Assembly: GCA_020848855.1 (NCBI GenBank)
Contig: JADLHH010000194.1
Location: 1-14,325 of the forward strand
Length of the DNA: 14,325 bases
Direction of reading: 5' to 3'
Origin: Anaerolineae bacterium
Lineage (GTDB): Bacteria > Chloroflexota > Anaerolineae > Aggregatilineales > Phototrophicaceae
The position numbers and the translations under genes are program-made. This document shows, in pieces, positions 1 to 8,172 of the stretch (the first letter of the stretch is position 1; every line of letters starts with the position of its first letter). Below the pieces are notes generated by a model. The model was not told where the DNA came from. It saw only the letters and a program-made list of their open reading frames with translations, and did no database searches.

Positions 1-19
1 GCGATCAAAAGTCGCTCGC

Positions 20-53
20 ATTTGTCCATTGTGACTAAACTCAATGGACAAAT
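20..53. promoter_or_regulatory. Perfect 12-bp inverted repeat, candidate operator
   Basis: ATTTGTCCATTG at 20-31 is the exact reverse complement of CAATGGACAAAT at 42-53, with a 10-nt spacer. The two TGTCCA/TGGACA cores are 22 bp apart, about two helical turns, and a third TGGACA at 56-61 lies 11 bp (one turn) further on. The right arm contains the -35 box of the promoter for the GntR-type regulator gene starting at 128. A repressor bound here would therefore block RNA polymerase. GntR/FCD proteins usually bind palindromes near their own gene, so self-binding is the simplest inference. The repeat is seen directly; the identity of its binding protein is not. Confidence 0.7.
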
Positions 54-73
54 ATTGGACACCATGCTATACT
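45..73 (+). promoter_or_regulatory. Sigma70-type promoter of the regulator-korAB unit
   Basis: TGGACA at 45-50 matches the -35 consensus TTGACA at five of six positions. TATACT at 68-73 matches TATAAT at five of six. The spacer is exactly 17 nt. Transcription would start near position 80, leaving a leader of about 48 nt before the ATG at 128. The -35 box lies within the right arm of the inverted repeat at 20-53. This is the best promoter match in the window. Confidence 0.7.
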
Positions 74-127
74 GAGTTAAACCTATTGATATGATTAATC
101 TGATGATTTCATCCCGGATTACTATCA

Positions 128-850
128 ATGCCTGAGATTGAAATTGACCTTGAGTCCGACCTGCTCGACTATATCATCCGGGCGGGATTCGCTCCCGGCG
201 ACCGGCTCCCTACCATCAGCGAACTGCAGACGGATGAGCATCTGGGCGTCAGCATCAGCAAGGTGCGTGAGCAGCTTGAGGTCGCGCGGGCGCTCGGTCT
301 GGTCGAAGTCAAATCCAAGACCGGCATGAAGATGCGGTCGTACAGCTTCACCCCGGCGGTTCGGCTCAGCCTGTTTTTCGCGCTGGCGCAGGATCAGCGC
401 AACTTCGAATTGTTCGGCGAAGTGCGCAACCACATGGAAGTCGCCTTCTGGAATGAAGCCTGTGCCCGCTTACTGGAAGAAGACAAGCGCCTGATGCGCG
501 ACTGTCTGGACAAAGCGCACGCCAAGCTCAACGGCAAGCCAGTGCGCATCCCCAACGAAGAGCATCGCACCTTTCACCTCACCGTCTTCAGGCGGTTGGA
601 CAACCCCTTCGTGATGGGCATCCTCGAAGCCTACTGGGACGCCTACAACGCCGTTGAACTCAACCGCTATTCTGATTACAGCTACCTGCAGCAGGTCTGG
701 ACGTACCACGAGCGCATCTTCGAAGCGATCTGTAACGGCGACTTCGACCATGCCAGGGCGCTGTTCATTGAGCATACCAACCTTATCCGCTTCCAGCCCT
801 GGATGCAGCGCATCCACGCGGGACCCGATCCGGGGGATGGAGATGAGTAA
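128..850 (+). CDS. GntR-family transcriptional regulator with FCD ligand-binding domain
   Basis: Encodes 240 residues, the usual size for the FadR/FCD subfamily. Residues about 10-72 form a winged helix-turn-helix, with the typical PGDRLPTISEL stretch at 23-33 and the wing ending near GLVEVKSKTGM. Residues about 78-222 fit the all-helical FCD domain, which in this family binds small organic acids, often through a metal held by one Asp and three His. His150, His194 and His216 sit where the three His ligands are expected. The Asp of the usual D-x3-H motif is replaced by His146. No strong Shine-Dalgarno sequence precedes the ATG. The gene lies 79 nt upstream of korA on the same strand and has an operator-like palindrome in its promoter. 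Likely role: an acid-responsive repressor of itself and perhaps korAB. The family call is firm; the effector is unknown. Confidence 0.88.
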   Translation: MPEIEIDLESDLLDYIIRAGFAPGDRLPTISELQTDEHLGVSISKVREQLEVARALGLVEVKSKTGMKMRSYSFTPAVRLSLFFALAQDQRNFELFGEVRNHMEVAFWNEACARLLEEDKRLMRDCLDKAHAKLNGKPVRIPNEEHRTFHLTVFRRLDNPFVMGILEAYWDAYNAVELNRYSDYSYLQQVWTYHERIFEAICNGDFDHARALFIEHTNLIRFQPWMQRIHAGPDPGDGDE

Positions 851-929
851 AGGAGTTCATTCGTCGCAAGCGCACCATTTTTCCTGCTCCGCAATGACCC
901 GCAAAGTCAAAAGTCATAGGAAGTGAAGT

Positions 930-2765
930 ATGGCAATCGACATTCAACCTGAAGTACGAACGAGCGGCTATAAAGCTGGGATTAACGACTTTGCGCTGAT
1001 GGTGGCGACCAAGAACGGGTCGGGCAGCCAGACCTCAAACCTGGTCTTGATCCGCTCGCTGTTCCATATGGGCATCCCTGTCAGCGGCAAGAACCTGTTT
1101 CCATCCAACATCAAGGGCTTGCCGACGTGGTACACGATCCGCGCCAGCAAGGACGGTTACACCGCGCGACGCGCCACCACGGAAGTCGCAGTCGCCTTCA
1201 ATCAGGACACGATCACCGAAGACATCCTCAACGTGCCTTCCGGCGGCGTGCTGATCACCAATCAGGACCTGAAGTATGCCGTCAACCGCGACGACATCAC
1301 GGTTTACGAGCTGCCCGTCAAGAATATCATGTCCCAGGCGGAGTTCCCTAAAGACTTTGCCGACCGCATCGCCAACATGACCTACGTCGGCGCGTGCTGC
1401 TATCTGTTCGACATCCCGCTCGACATCGCCTATGCCGCCCTGCTCGACCAGTTCAACGGCAAGGAAAAGCCGGCGAAGATGAACCATCAGGTTATCGAGC
1501 TGGCGTACCACTGGTCGGAAGAAAACCTGACCAAGAGCGCCCCGTACCGCTTCGAGCCAATGGACAAGACCAAAGGCATGATCCTGATCGAAGGCAACGA
1601 CGCCGCCGCCCTCGGCGCGCTGTTCGGCGGTGTGACCGTCGTCGCCTGGTATCCGATCACGCCTTCGACCAGCCTCGTCGACAACGTCATGGGGCATATG
1701 TCGATGCGTAAAGACCCGGAGACCGGCAAGAGCACCGTCGCCGTCGTTCAGGCGGAAGACGAACTCGCCGCCGCCGGCATGATCGTCGGCGCAGGCTGGG
1801 CGGGCGCGCGCGCCATGACCTCGACCAGCGGTCCCGGCATCAGCCTGATGGCGGAATTCGTCGGTCTCGCCTACTTTGCCGAAATCCCGTGCGTTATCTG
1901 GGATATCACCCGCACCGGTCCCAGCACCGGCTTGCCCACCCGCACCAGCCAGGGCGACCTGCTTTCGCTGTACTTCCTCAGCCACGGCGACACCCGCCAC
2001 GTCGTCCTGCTGCCGTCGAGCGCTTCAGAAGCCTTCGAGTGCGGCTGGCGCGCCTTCGACCTCGCCGAGCAGTTGCAGACGCCCGTGTTTGTCATGAGCG
2101 ACCTCGACCTCGGCATGAACCTGTGGCTGAGCGAGCCGTTCACCTATCCCGACCAGCCAATCAATCGCGGCAAGCGCCTCGACAAAGTCGAGCTTGAGGA
2201 ATTCTTCGCCGAAAAGGGCGAATGGTTCCGCTTCCGCGACTACGACGGCGATGGCATCCCCTATCGCACCGTCCCCGGCACCGACCACCCGCGCGCGGCG
2301 TTCTTCACGCGCGGCACCGGGCACAATGACATGGGCATCTACAGCGAGCGCAGCGACGACTGGGTGCAGAATTTGGAGCGCCTGCACCGCAAGTTCGACA
2401 CCGCCCGCGACATCGTGCCCGCGCCGGTCATCGACTACGATCCAACCAAGTCCATCGGCTTGATTTCGTATGGCTCGAACGACCCGGCGCTGCAGGAAGC
2501 CCGCGACCGCATGGCTGCCGACGGCATCGAGACCAACTACATGCGCCTGCGCGCCCTGCCGATCAATCAGGACGTGATCGACTTCGTCAGGAAACACGAT
2601 CGAGTCTATGTAGTCGAGAACAACTTCGACGGGCAGTTGTGGCAAATCCTGCGCATCGAAATCCCCGGCGATACCTCGCACATGCTTTCGCTGCCGCTCG
2701 GCGACACGCTGCCGATGACCGCCCGCTGGGTTCACACCCGCATTTTTGAACACGAGAATAGGTAG
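930..2765 (+). CDS. korA: 2-oxoacid:ferredoxin oxidoreductase, alpha subunit (gamma-alpha fusion), likely 2-oxoglutarate-type
   Basis: Encodes 611 residues, the usual length for fused gamma-alpha subunits. With KorB it would oxidatively decarboxylate a 2-oxoacid with CoA, passing electrons to ferredoxin, in the cytoplasm. The N-terminal gamma-like domain (about 20-200) has the glycine/serine stretch NGSGSQTSN at 29-37 and the NLFPSNIKGLPTW stretch at 55-67. The alpha domain starts near 215 and carries the YPITPST signature at 241-247, an EDE acidic motif at 276-278 and a TSGPGISLM stretch near 299. The C-terminal domain (about 507-611) is the transketolase-C-like part. AGGAAG at 918-923 lies 6 nt before the ATG and fixes the start. 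Two bases separate its stop from the first possible korB ATG. Substrate choice between 2-oxoglutarate, pyruvate and other 2-oxoacids cannot be decided from motifs, so the symbol is provisional. Confidence 0.88.
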   Translation: MAIDIQPEVRTSGYKAGINDFALMVATKNGSGSQTSNLVLIRSLFHMGIPVSGKNLFPSNIKGLPTWYTIRASKDGYTARRATTEVAVAFNQDTITEDILNVPSGGVLITNQDLKYAVNRDDITVYELPVKNIMSQAEFPKDFADRIANMTYVGACCYLFDIPLDIAYAALLDQFNGKEKPAKMNHQVIELAYHWSEENLTKSAPYRFEPMDKTKGMILIEGNDAAALGALFGGVTVVAWYPITPSTSLVDNVMGHMSMRKDPETGKSTVAVVQAEDELAAAGMIVGAGWAGARAMTSTSGPGISLMAEFVGLAYFAEIPCVIWDITRTGPSTGLPTRTSQGDLLSLYFLSHGDTRHVVLLPSSASEAFECGWRAFDLAEQLQTPVFVMSDLDLGMNLWLSEPFTYPDQPINRGKRLDKVELEEFFAEKGEWFRFRDYDGDGIPYRTVPGTDHPRAAFFTRGTGHNDMGIYSERSDDWVQNLERLHRKFDTARDIVPAPVIDYDPTKSIGLISYGSNDPALQEARDRMAADGIETNYMRLRALPINQDVIDFVRKHDRVYVVENNFDGQLWQILRIEIPGDTSHMLSLPLGDTLPMTARWVHTRIFEHENR

Positions 2766-2767
2766 GA
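2764..2767 (+). promoter_or_regulatory. Shine-Dalgarno deciding the korB start
   Basis: AGGA lies 9 nt before the ATG at 2777 but directly abuts the other in-frame ATG at 2768. It overlaps the korA stop codon TAG at 2763-2765, so korB translation is probably coupled to korA. A weaker AGG at 2760-2762 could serve the 2768 start, so the choice is not certain. Confidence 0.5.
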
Positions 2768-2776
2768 ATGACCGCC

Positions 2777-3808
2777 ATGACTCAAACGACACCACTCAAG
2801 CGCGAAGATTATCGGGGCAATAAGAGCACGCTCTGCCCCGGCTGCGGTCACGACTCGATCTCCAACCAGATTATCAGCGTCGCTTACGAACTCGGTCTGC
2901 CGATGTGGAAAGTGGCGAAGTTCAGCGGCATCGGCTGCTCCAGCAAGACGCCCGCCTACTTCCTGCGCGGCTCGCACGGCTTCAACTCGGTGCATGGGCG
3001 TATGCCTTCGGTTGCGACCGGCGCGCTGCTGGCGAACCACGACCTGATCGCCATCGGCGTCAGCGGCGACGGCGATACCGGCAGCATCGGCTTCGGGCAG
3101 TTCAAGCACGCCGTCCGCCGCAATGCGCCGATGGTCTACATCATCGAGAACAACGGCGTCTACGGCTTGACCAAGGGGCAGTTTTCCGCCACCGCCGACG
3201 AAGGACAGTTCCTCAAGTATTACGGCAAGAACGAACTGCCGCCCATCGACCTGTGCCTCGAAGCGCTGATCGGCGGCGCGACCTTCGTCGCCCGCAGCTT
3301 CTCCGGCGACGCTTCACAGGTGCGTACCCTGCTGAAAGCGGCGATTGCCCACAAGGGTATGGCGGTGCTGGATATCGTCAGCCCGTGCGTGACCTTCAAC
3401 AACTCGCCCGAATCGACCAAGAGCTATCCTTACGGTCAGGAACACGAAATCCAGCTCCACGAAATCGAGCTGCTCGCCGGCAATTATGTGCCGGAGCGCG
3501 AAGAAATCACCGTCGAGCCATACGACGAAGGTCAAATCATCGATGTGCAGATGCACGACGGCACCTACATCCGCCTGAAGAAGCTCGAAAAGGGGCACGA
3601 CCCGCGCAACCGCATGGAAGCCATCAAGGGGCTGCAGGATGCCGAGCACGAACAATTGCTGCTGACCGGGCTGATCTACTACGAAGAGCCGCGCCCGACG
3701 CTCCCCGAATCGCTCAACCTGACAGCAGCGCCGCTGGCACAGCTCAAGGGTGATGCGCTGCGTCCGTCGCAGCAGGCGCTCGACGACCTGATGAAGCAGT
3801 ATATGTAA
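2777..3808 (+). CDS. korB: 2-oxoacid:ferredoxin oxidoreductase, beta subunit (TPP and Fe-S binding)
   Basis: Encodes 343 residues from the ATG at 2777 (346 from 2768). It is the catalytic partner of the preceding alpha subunit. The CPGCGH motif gives Cys20 and Cys23; Cys54 (GIGCSS) and Cys204 (SPCVTF) complete a four-cysteine set like that holding the single [4Fe-4S] cluster in two-subunit 2-oxoacid:ferredoxin oxidoreductases. The thiamine diphosphate/Mg site is GDGD at 97-100 with Asn125/Asn126 in an IIENNGVYGLT stretch. GRMPSVATG, also typical of the family, lies between the third cysteine and the TPP motif. The C-terminal part beyond about 225 is charged and less conserved. No separate ferredoxin-like delta subunit follows, as expected for the two-subunit KorAB class. 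The call is secure; substrate specificity is inferred. Confidence 0.9.
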   Translation: MTQTTPLKREDYRGNKSTLCPGCGHDSISNQIISVAYELGLPMWKVAKFSGIGCSSKTPAYFLRGSHGFNSVHGRMPSVATGALLANHDLIAIGVSGDGDTGSIGFGQFKHAVRRNAPMVYIIENNGVYGLTKGQFSATADEGQFLKYYGKNELPPIDLCLEALIGGATFVARSFSGDASQVRTLLKAAIAHKGMAVLDIVSPCVTFNNSPESTKSYPYGQEHEIQLHEIELLAGNYVPEREEITVEPYDEGQIIDVQMHDGTYIRLKKLEKGHDPRNRMEAIKGLQDAEHEQLLLTGLIYYEEPRPTLPESLNLTAAPLAQLKGDALRPSQQALDDLMKQYM

Positions 3809-3815
3809 CAATTTG

Positions 3816-3870
3816 AACCGCCAGGAACGCCAGGATGATCGATCTTGGCGTTCTTGGCGTCTTGGCGGTT
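3816..3870. repeat. Compound palindrome with three tandem CTTGGCG units
   Basis: Starts 7 nt after the korB stop. AACCGCCA (3816-3823) pairs with TGGCGGTT (3863-3870), and inside it GAACGCCA (3825-3832) pairs with TGGCGTTC (3846-3853). The loop contains the palindrome GATCGATC (3837-3844). The right arm is built of three tandem units starting CTTGGCG at 3844, 3853 and 3861; the left arm has only two matching units, so the stem is asymmetric. It could act as a transcript-end hairpin for korAB, but no T-run follows. It looks like a dispersed intergenic repeat. That is an impression from its form, since only one copy is in this window. Confidence 0.7.
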
Positions 3871-3968
3871 AACAGATTTCCCCACCCCACACCCAAACAC
3901 CCTCAAATCTGGTGGTTGCGCCACATTGGCATTTCAGCAAACAATAGAGTGTTGTGCGTATCCCCAAT

Positions 3969-3975
3969 GGAGAGG
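3969..3975 (+). promoter_or_regulatory. Shine-Dalgarno deciding the ATPase start
   Basis: GGAGAGG lies 7 nt before the ATG at 3983, an ideal spacing. No comparable site precedes the in-frame upstream ATG at 3845, which lies inside the palindromic repeat. Confidence 0.8.
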
Positions 3976-3982
3976 CTTTCTG

Positions 3983-6898
<2,916 letters not shown>

Positions 6899-6921
6899 TT
6901 CTCCATAATCCAACACGCCGT

Positions 6922-6962
6922 AGGGGCGCAGCTAGGCAACCGCAGGTTGCACCTGCGCCCCT
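6922..6962. repeat. Two-stem intergenic hairpin
   Basis: AGGGGCGCAG (6922-6931) pairs perfectly with CTGCGCCCCT (6953-6962), a 10-bp stem. Nested within it, GCAACC (6936-6941) pairs with GGTTGC (6945-6950) around a GCA loop. It lies 23 nt after the ATPase stop, in the 168-nt gap before rpe. No proper U-tract follows on either strand, so it is a poor classical terminator. Its strength and form resemble a dispersed palindromic repeat. The rest of the gap shows no recognisable promoter. Confidence 0.65.
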
Positions 6963-7053
6963 CATCTTTCCCAAAACGAATCATCTCTGAGAGAAAACCC
7001 CGTATCGCGGTCCAGGCGGCACTCCCTGAAAATCGAAGCAGCAGCACGCGACC

Positions 7054-7064
7054 GGAAAGGAAGG
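7054..7064 (+). promoter_or_regulatory. Shine-Dalgarno deciding the rpe TTG start
   Basis: The purine-rich run GGAAAGGAAGG contains AGGA at 7058-7061, 5 nt before the TTG at 7067. This selects a TTG start that gives a protein beginning exactly where the rpe family begins (conserved IAPSIL at residues 7-12). Confidence 0.75.
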
Positions 7065-7066
7065 TC

Positions 7067-7735
7067 TTGAGCGCACACGTCCGCATCGCCCCCTCAATTC
7101 TCGCCGCCGACTTCGCCCGCCTGGGCGAGCAGATCGCCGATGCCGAAGCCGCCGGCGCGAAACTGATTCACTTCGACGTTATGGACGGGCGTTTCGTCCC
7201 CAATATCACGATGGGTCCGGTCGTCCTCGAAGCCGTGCGCCGCACGACCTCGCTGCCGGTGGATGCCCACCTGATGATCGTCGAGCCGGATCACCTGCTG
7301 GAAGCCTTCGCCAAAGCCGGCGCGACCCGCATCGACGTGCATTGGGAAACCTGCCCCAACCTGAACCGCACCATTCAGGCGATCAAAGCGCTCGGCTGCG
7401 AAGCGGGCTTGGCGATCAACCCGCATACCCCGGCGCTGGTCCTGAGCGACATCATCGAATTGGTCGATGCCGTACTGGTGATGACGGTCAATCCCGGCTT
7501 CGGGGGGCAGGAATTTCTGCCCGAAACGCTGCCCAAAATTCGGGCGCTGCGCCAGATGCGCCCCGACCTCGATATCGGCGTCGACGGCGGCATCAACCCG
7601 GAGACCATCGCCGAAGTAGTCGATGCGGGCGCGACGACCATCGTCGTCGGCAGCGCCGTCTTCAGCCACAGGCACAGCGTCCGGCAGGGTATCGCGGCGC
7701 TCGAACAGGTGTTATCAAAAGAAAAGCCGGTCTAA
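7067..7735 (+). CDS. rpe: Ribulose-phosphate 3-epimerase
   Basis: Encodes 222 residues, matching the family length. It interconverts ribulose 5-phosphate and xylulose 5-phosphate in the cytoplasmic pentose phosphate pathway. The protein is a single TIM barrel. It opens with IAPSILAADF at residues 7-16. The expected metal and catalytic residues are His35 and Asp37 (HFDVMDG), His68 (DAHLMI) and Asp173 (GVDGGIN). NPGFGGQ near 143-149 and VGSAVF near 192-197 form the phosphate-binding end. The start is a TTG with a strong purine-rich ribosome site; the same frame stays open back to a TTG at 6947, but those extra 40 residues are unlike the family and overlap a hairpin. The gene is convergent with rpmB, and its stop codon lies inside the shared terminator. 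Confidence 0.95.
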   Translation: MSAHVRIAPSILAADFARLGEQIADAEAAGAKLIHFDVMDGRFVPNITMGPVVLEAVRRTTSLPVDAHLMIVEPDHLLEAFAKAGATRIDVHWETCPNLNRTIQAIKALGCEAGLAINPHTPALVLSDIIELVDAVLVMTVNPGFGGQEFLPETLPKIRALRQMRPDLDIGVDGGINPETIAEVVDAGATTIVVGSAVFSHRHSVRQGIAALEQVLSKEKPV

Positions 7736-7745
7736 GCCGGCGTTT
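7717..7745 (-). terminator. Intrinsic terminator of rpmB, possibly bidirectional
   Basis: GCCGG (7726-7730) pairs with CCGGC (7737-7741) around a 6-nt loop. On the minus strand the stem is followed by TTTTCTTTT (complement of 7717-7725), a good termination tract for rpmB. On the plus strand only TTT follows, a weaker rpe terminator. The rpe stop codon (7733-7735) is inside the loop region. Confidence 0.7.
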
Positions 7746-7769
7746 CCATGCAGATGGTGAATTTGGAGA

Positions 7770-7949
7770 CTAGACTTTTGCGAGCGTCTTTATACATTTC
7801 GCGCACAGGTGCTTGCGCACGAATTTCCCGTTTTCCATCATGTGGACGGGCTGAATGTTCGGCTTGAACTGCCGCCGCGAGTGTCGCATCGAGAAGCTGC
7901 GAGTGTTGCCAAACATGGGCTTCTTCCCGCAATGTTCACATACTGCCAT
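7770..7949 (-). CDS. rpmB: 50S ribosomal protein L28
   Basis: Encodes 59 residues of the large-subunit protein bL28, which binds 23S rRNA. It has the family opening MAVCEHCGKKPMFGN, a basic middle (RHSRRQFKPN, 22-31) and a C-terminal HLCAKCIKTL. Cys4, Cys7, Cys49 and Cys52 make two CxxC pairs, marking the zinc-binding (C+) form of L28. The start at 7949 was chosen over an in-frame ATG at 7970 because AGAGG (complement of 7957-7961) lies 7 nt upstream and the shorter product fits the family. It is the only gene on the minus strand, convergent with rpe and divergent from fakA. Confidence 0.93.
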   Translation of the reverse strand: MAVCEHCGKKPMFGNTRSFSMRHSRRQFKPNIQPVHMMENGKFVRKHLCAKCIKTLAKV

Positions 7950-7991
7950 TAGCTTGCCTCTGAAGACCACAGCCGGTACGAATAACAGGCG

Positions 7992-8020
7992 ATGCTACCA
8001 TAAAGCAGGCGGCGAAACAA
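7992..8020 (-). promoter_or_regulatory. Possible rpmB promoter
   Basis: On the minus strand TTGTTT (complement of 8015-8020) and TAGCAT (complement of 7992-7997) are 17 nt apart. They match the consensus hexamers at three or four and four of six positions. The position, about 40 nt before the rpmB start, is suitable, but the match is modest. Confidence 0.35.
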
Positions 8021-8035
8021 GGGTGACCGTAACCA

Positions 8036-8141
8036 CAGTCCTGAGTGCTGAGTACCGGGTACTGAGTAAAGAATCTGCTGTATACATGTTCCGCGTTACA
8101 TCGGTTTTTTCTCAGCACTCAGCACTCAGTACTTAGCACTG
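8036..8141. repeat. Heptamer-based palindromic element
   Basis: The left arm has four consecutive 7-mers of CTGAGTR type at 8041, 8048, 8055 (variant CCGGGTA) and 8062. The right arm has four of the complementary CTCAGYA type at 8111, 8118, 8125 and 8132 (variant CTTAGCA). Flanking CAGT at 8036-8039 and ACTG at 8138-8141 extend the pairing. The centre is about 42 nt and AT-richer, with TGTATACA and a run of six T at 8105-8110. The element fills most of the 223-nt gap between divergent rpmB and fakA. It resembles a MITE-like or other dispersed repeat; no protein-coding content is credible. Confidence 0.75.
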
Positions 8142-8161
8142 AAAAATTGGCGCTTCATTGC

Positions 8162-8166
8162 GGAGA
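8162..8166 (+). promoter_or_regulatory. Shine-Dalgarno deciding the fakA start
   Basis: GGAGA lies 6 nt before the ATG at 8173. The in-frame TTG at 8158 has no such site, so the ATG is preferred. Confidence 0.75.
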
Positions 8167-8172
8167 CAAACA

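Noticed and set aside
843..926. 27-codon open frame after the regulator gene
   Set aside because: It starts inside the regulator gene, is short and biased, and overlaps the korA ribosome site; nothing supports it as a gene.
2025..2795. 256-codon minus-strand frame opposite korA
   Set aside because: Shadow of korA; no plausible ribosome site or family motif. The same applies to 1035-2000, 3314-3811, 8155-8967, 9855-10529 and 13441-14241.
3873..3911. 7-bp inverted repeat CAGATTT/AAATCTG before the ATPase gene
   Set aside because: Short arms with a 25-nt loop and no promoter alignment; chance is a sufficient explanation.
3845..3982. 46-residue N-terminal extension of the ATPase
   Set aside because: It begins inside the palindromic repeat, lacks a ribosome site and resembles no ATPase N-terminus; the ATG at 3983 has GGAGAGG at ideal spacing.
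6947..7066. 40-residue N-terminal extension of Rpe from a TTG at 6947
   Set aside because: It overlaps the hairpin at 6922-6962, has no ribosome site and exceeds the family length; the TTG at 7067 fits better.
8058..8086. Possible fakA promoter with TATACA at 8081-8086
   Set aside because: No acceptable -35 hexamer lies 16-18 nt upstream, and TATACA is part of a palindrome; evidence is too weak to list.
8036..8141. Heptamer array considered as a CRISPR
   Set aside because: Units are 7 nt and contiguous, without spacers, and arranged as opposing arms; no cas genes are present.
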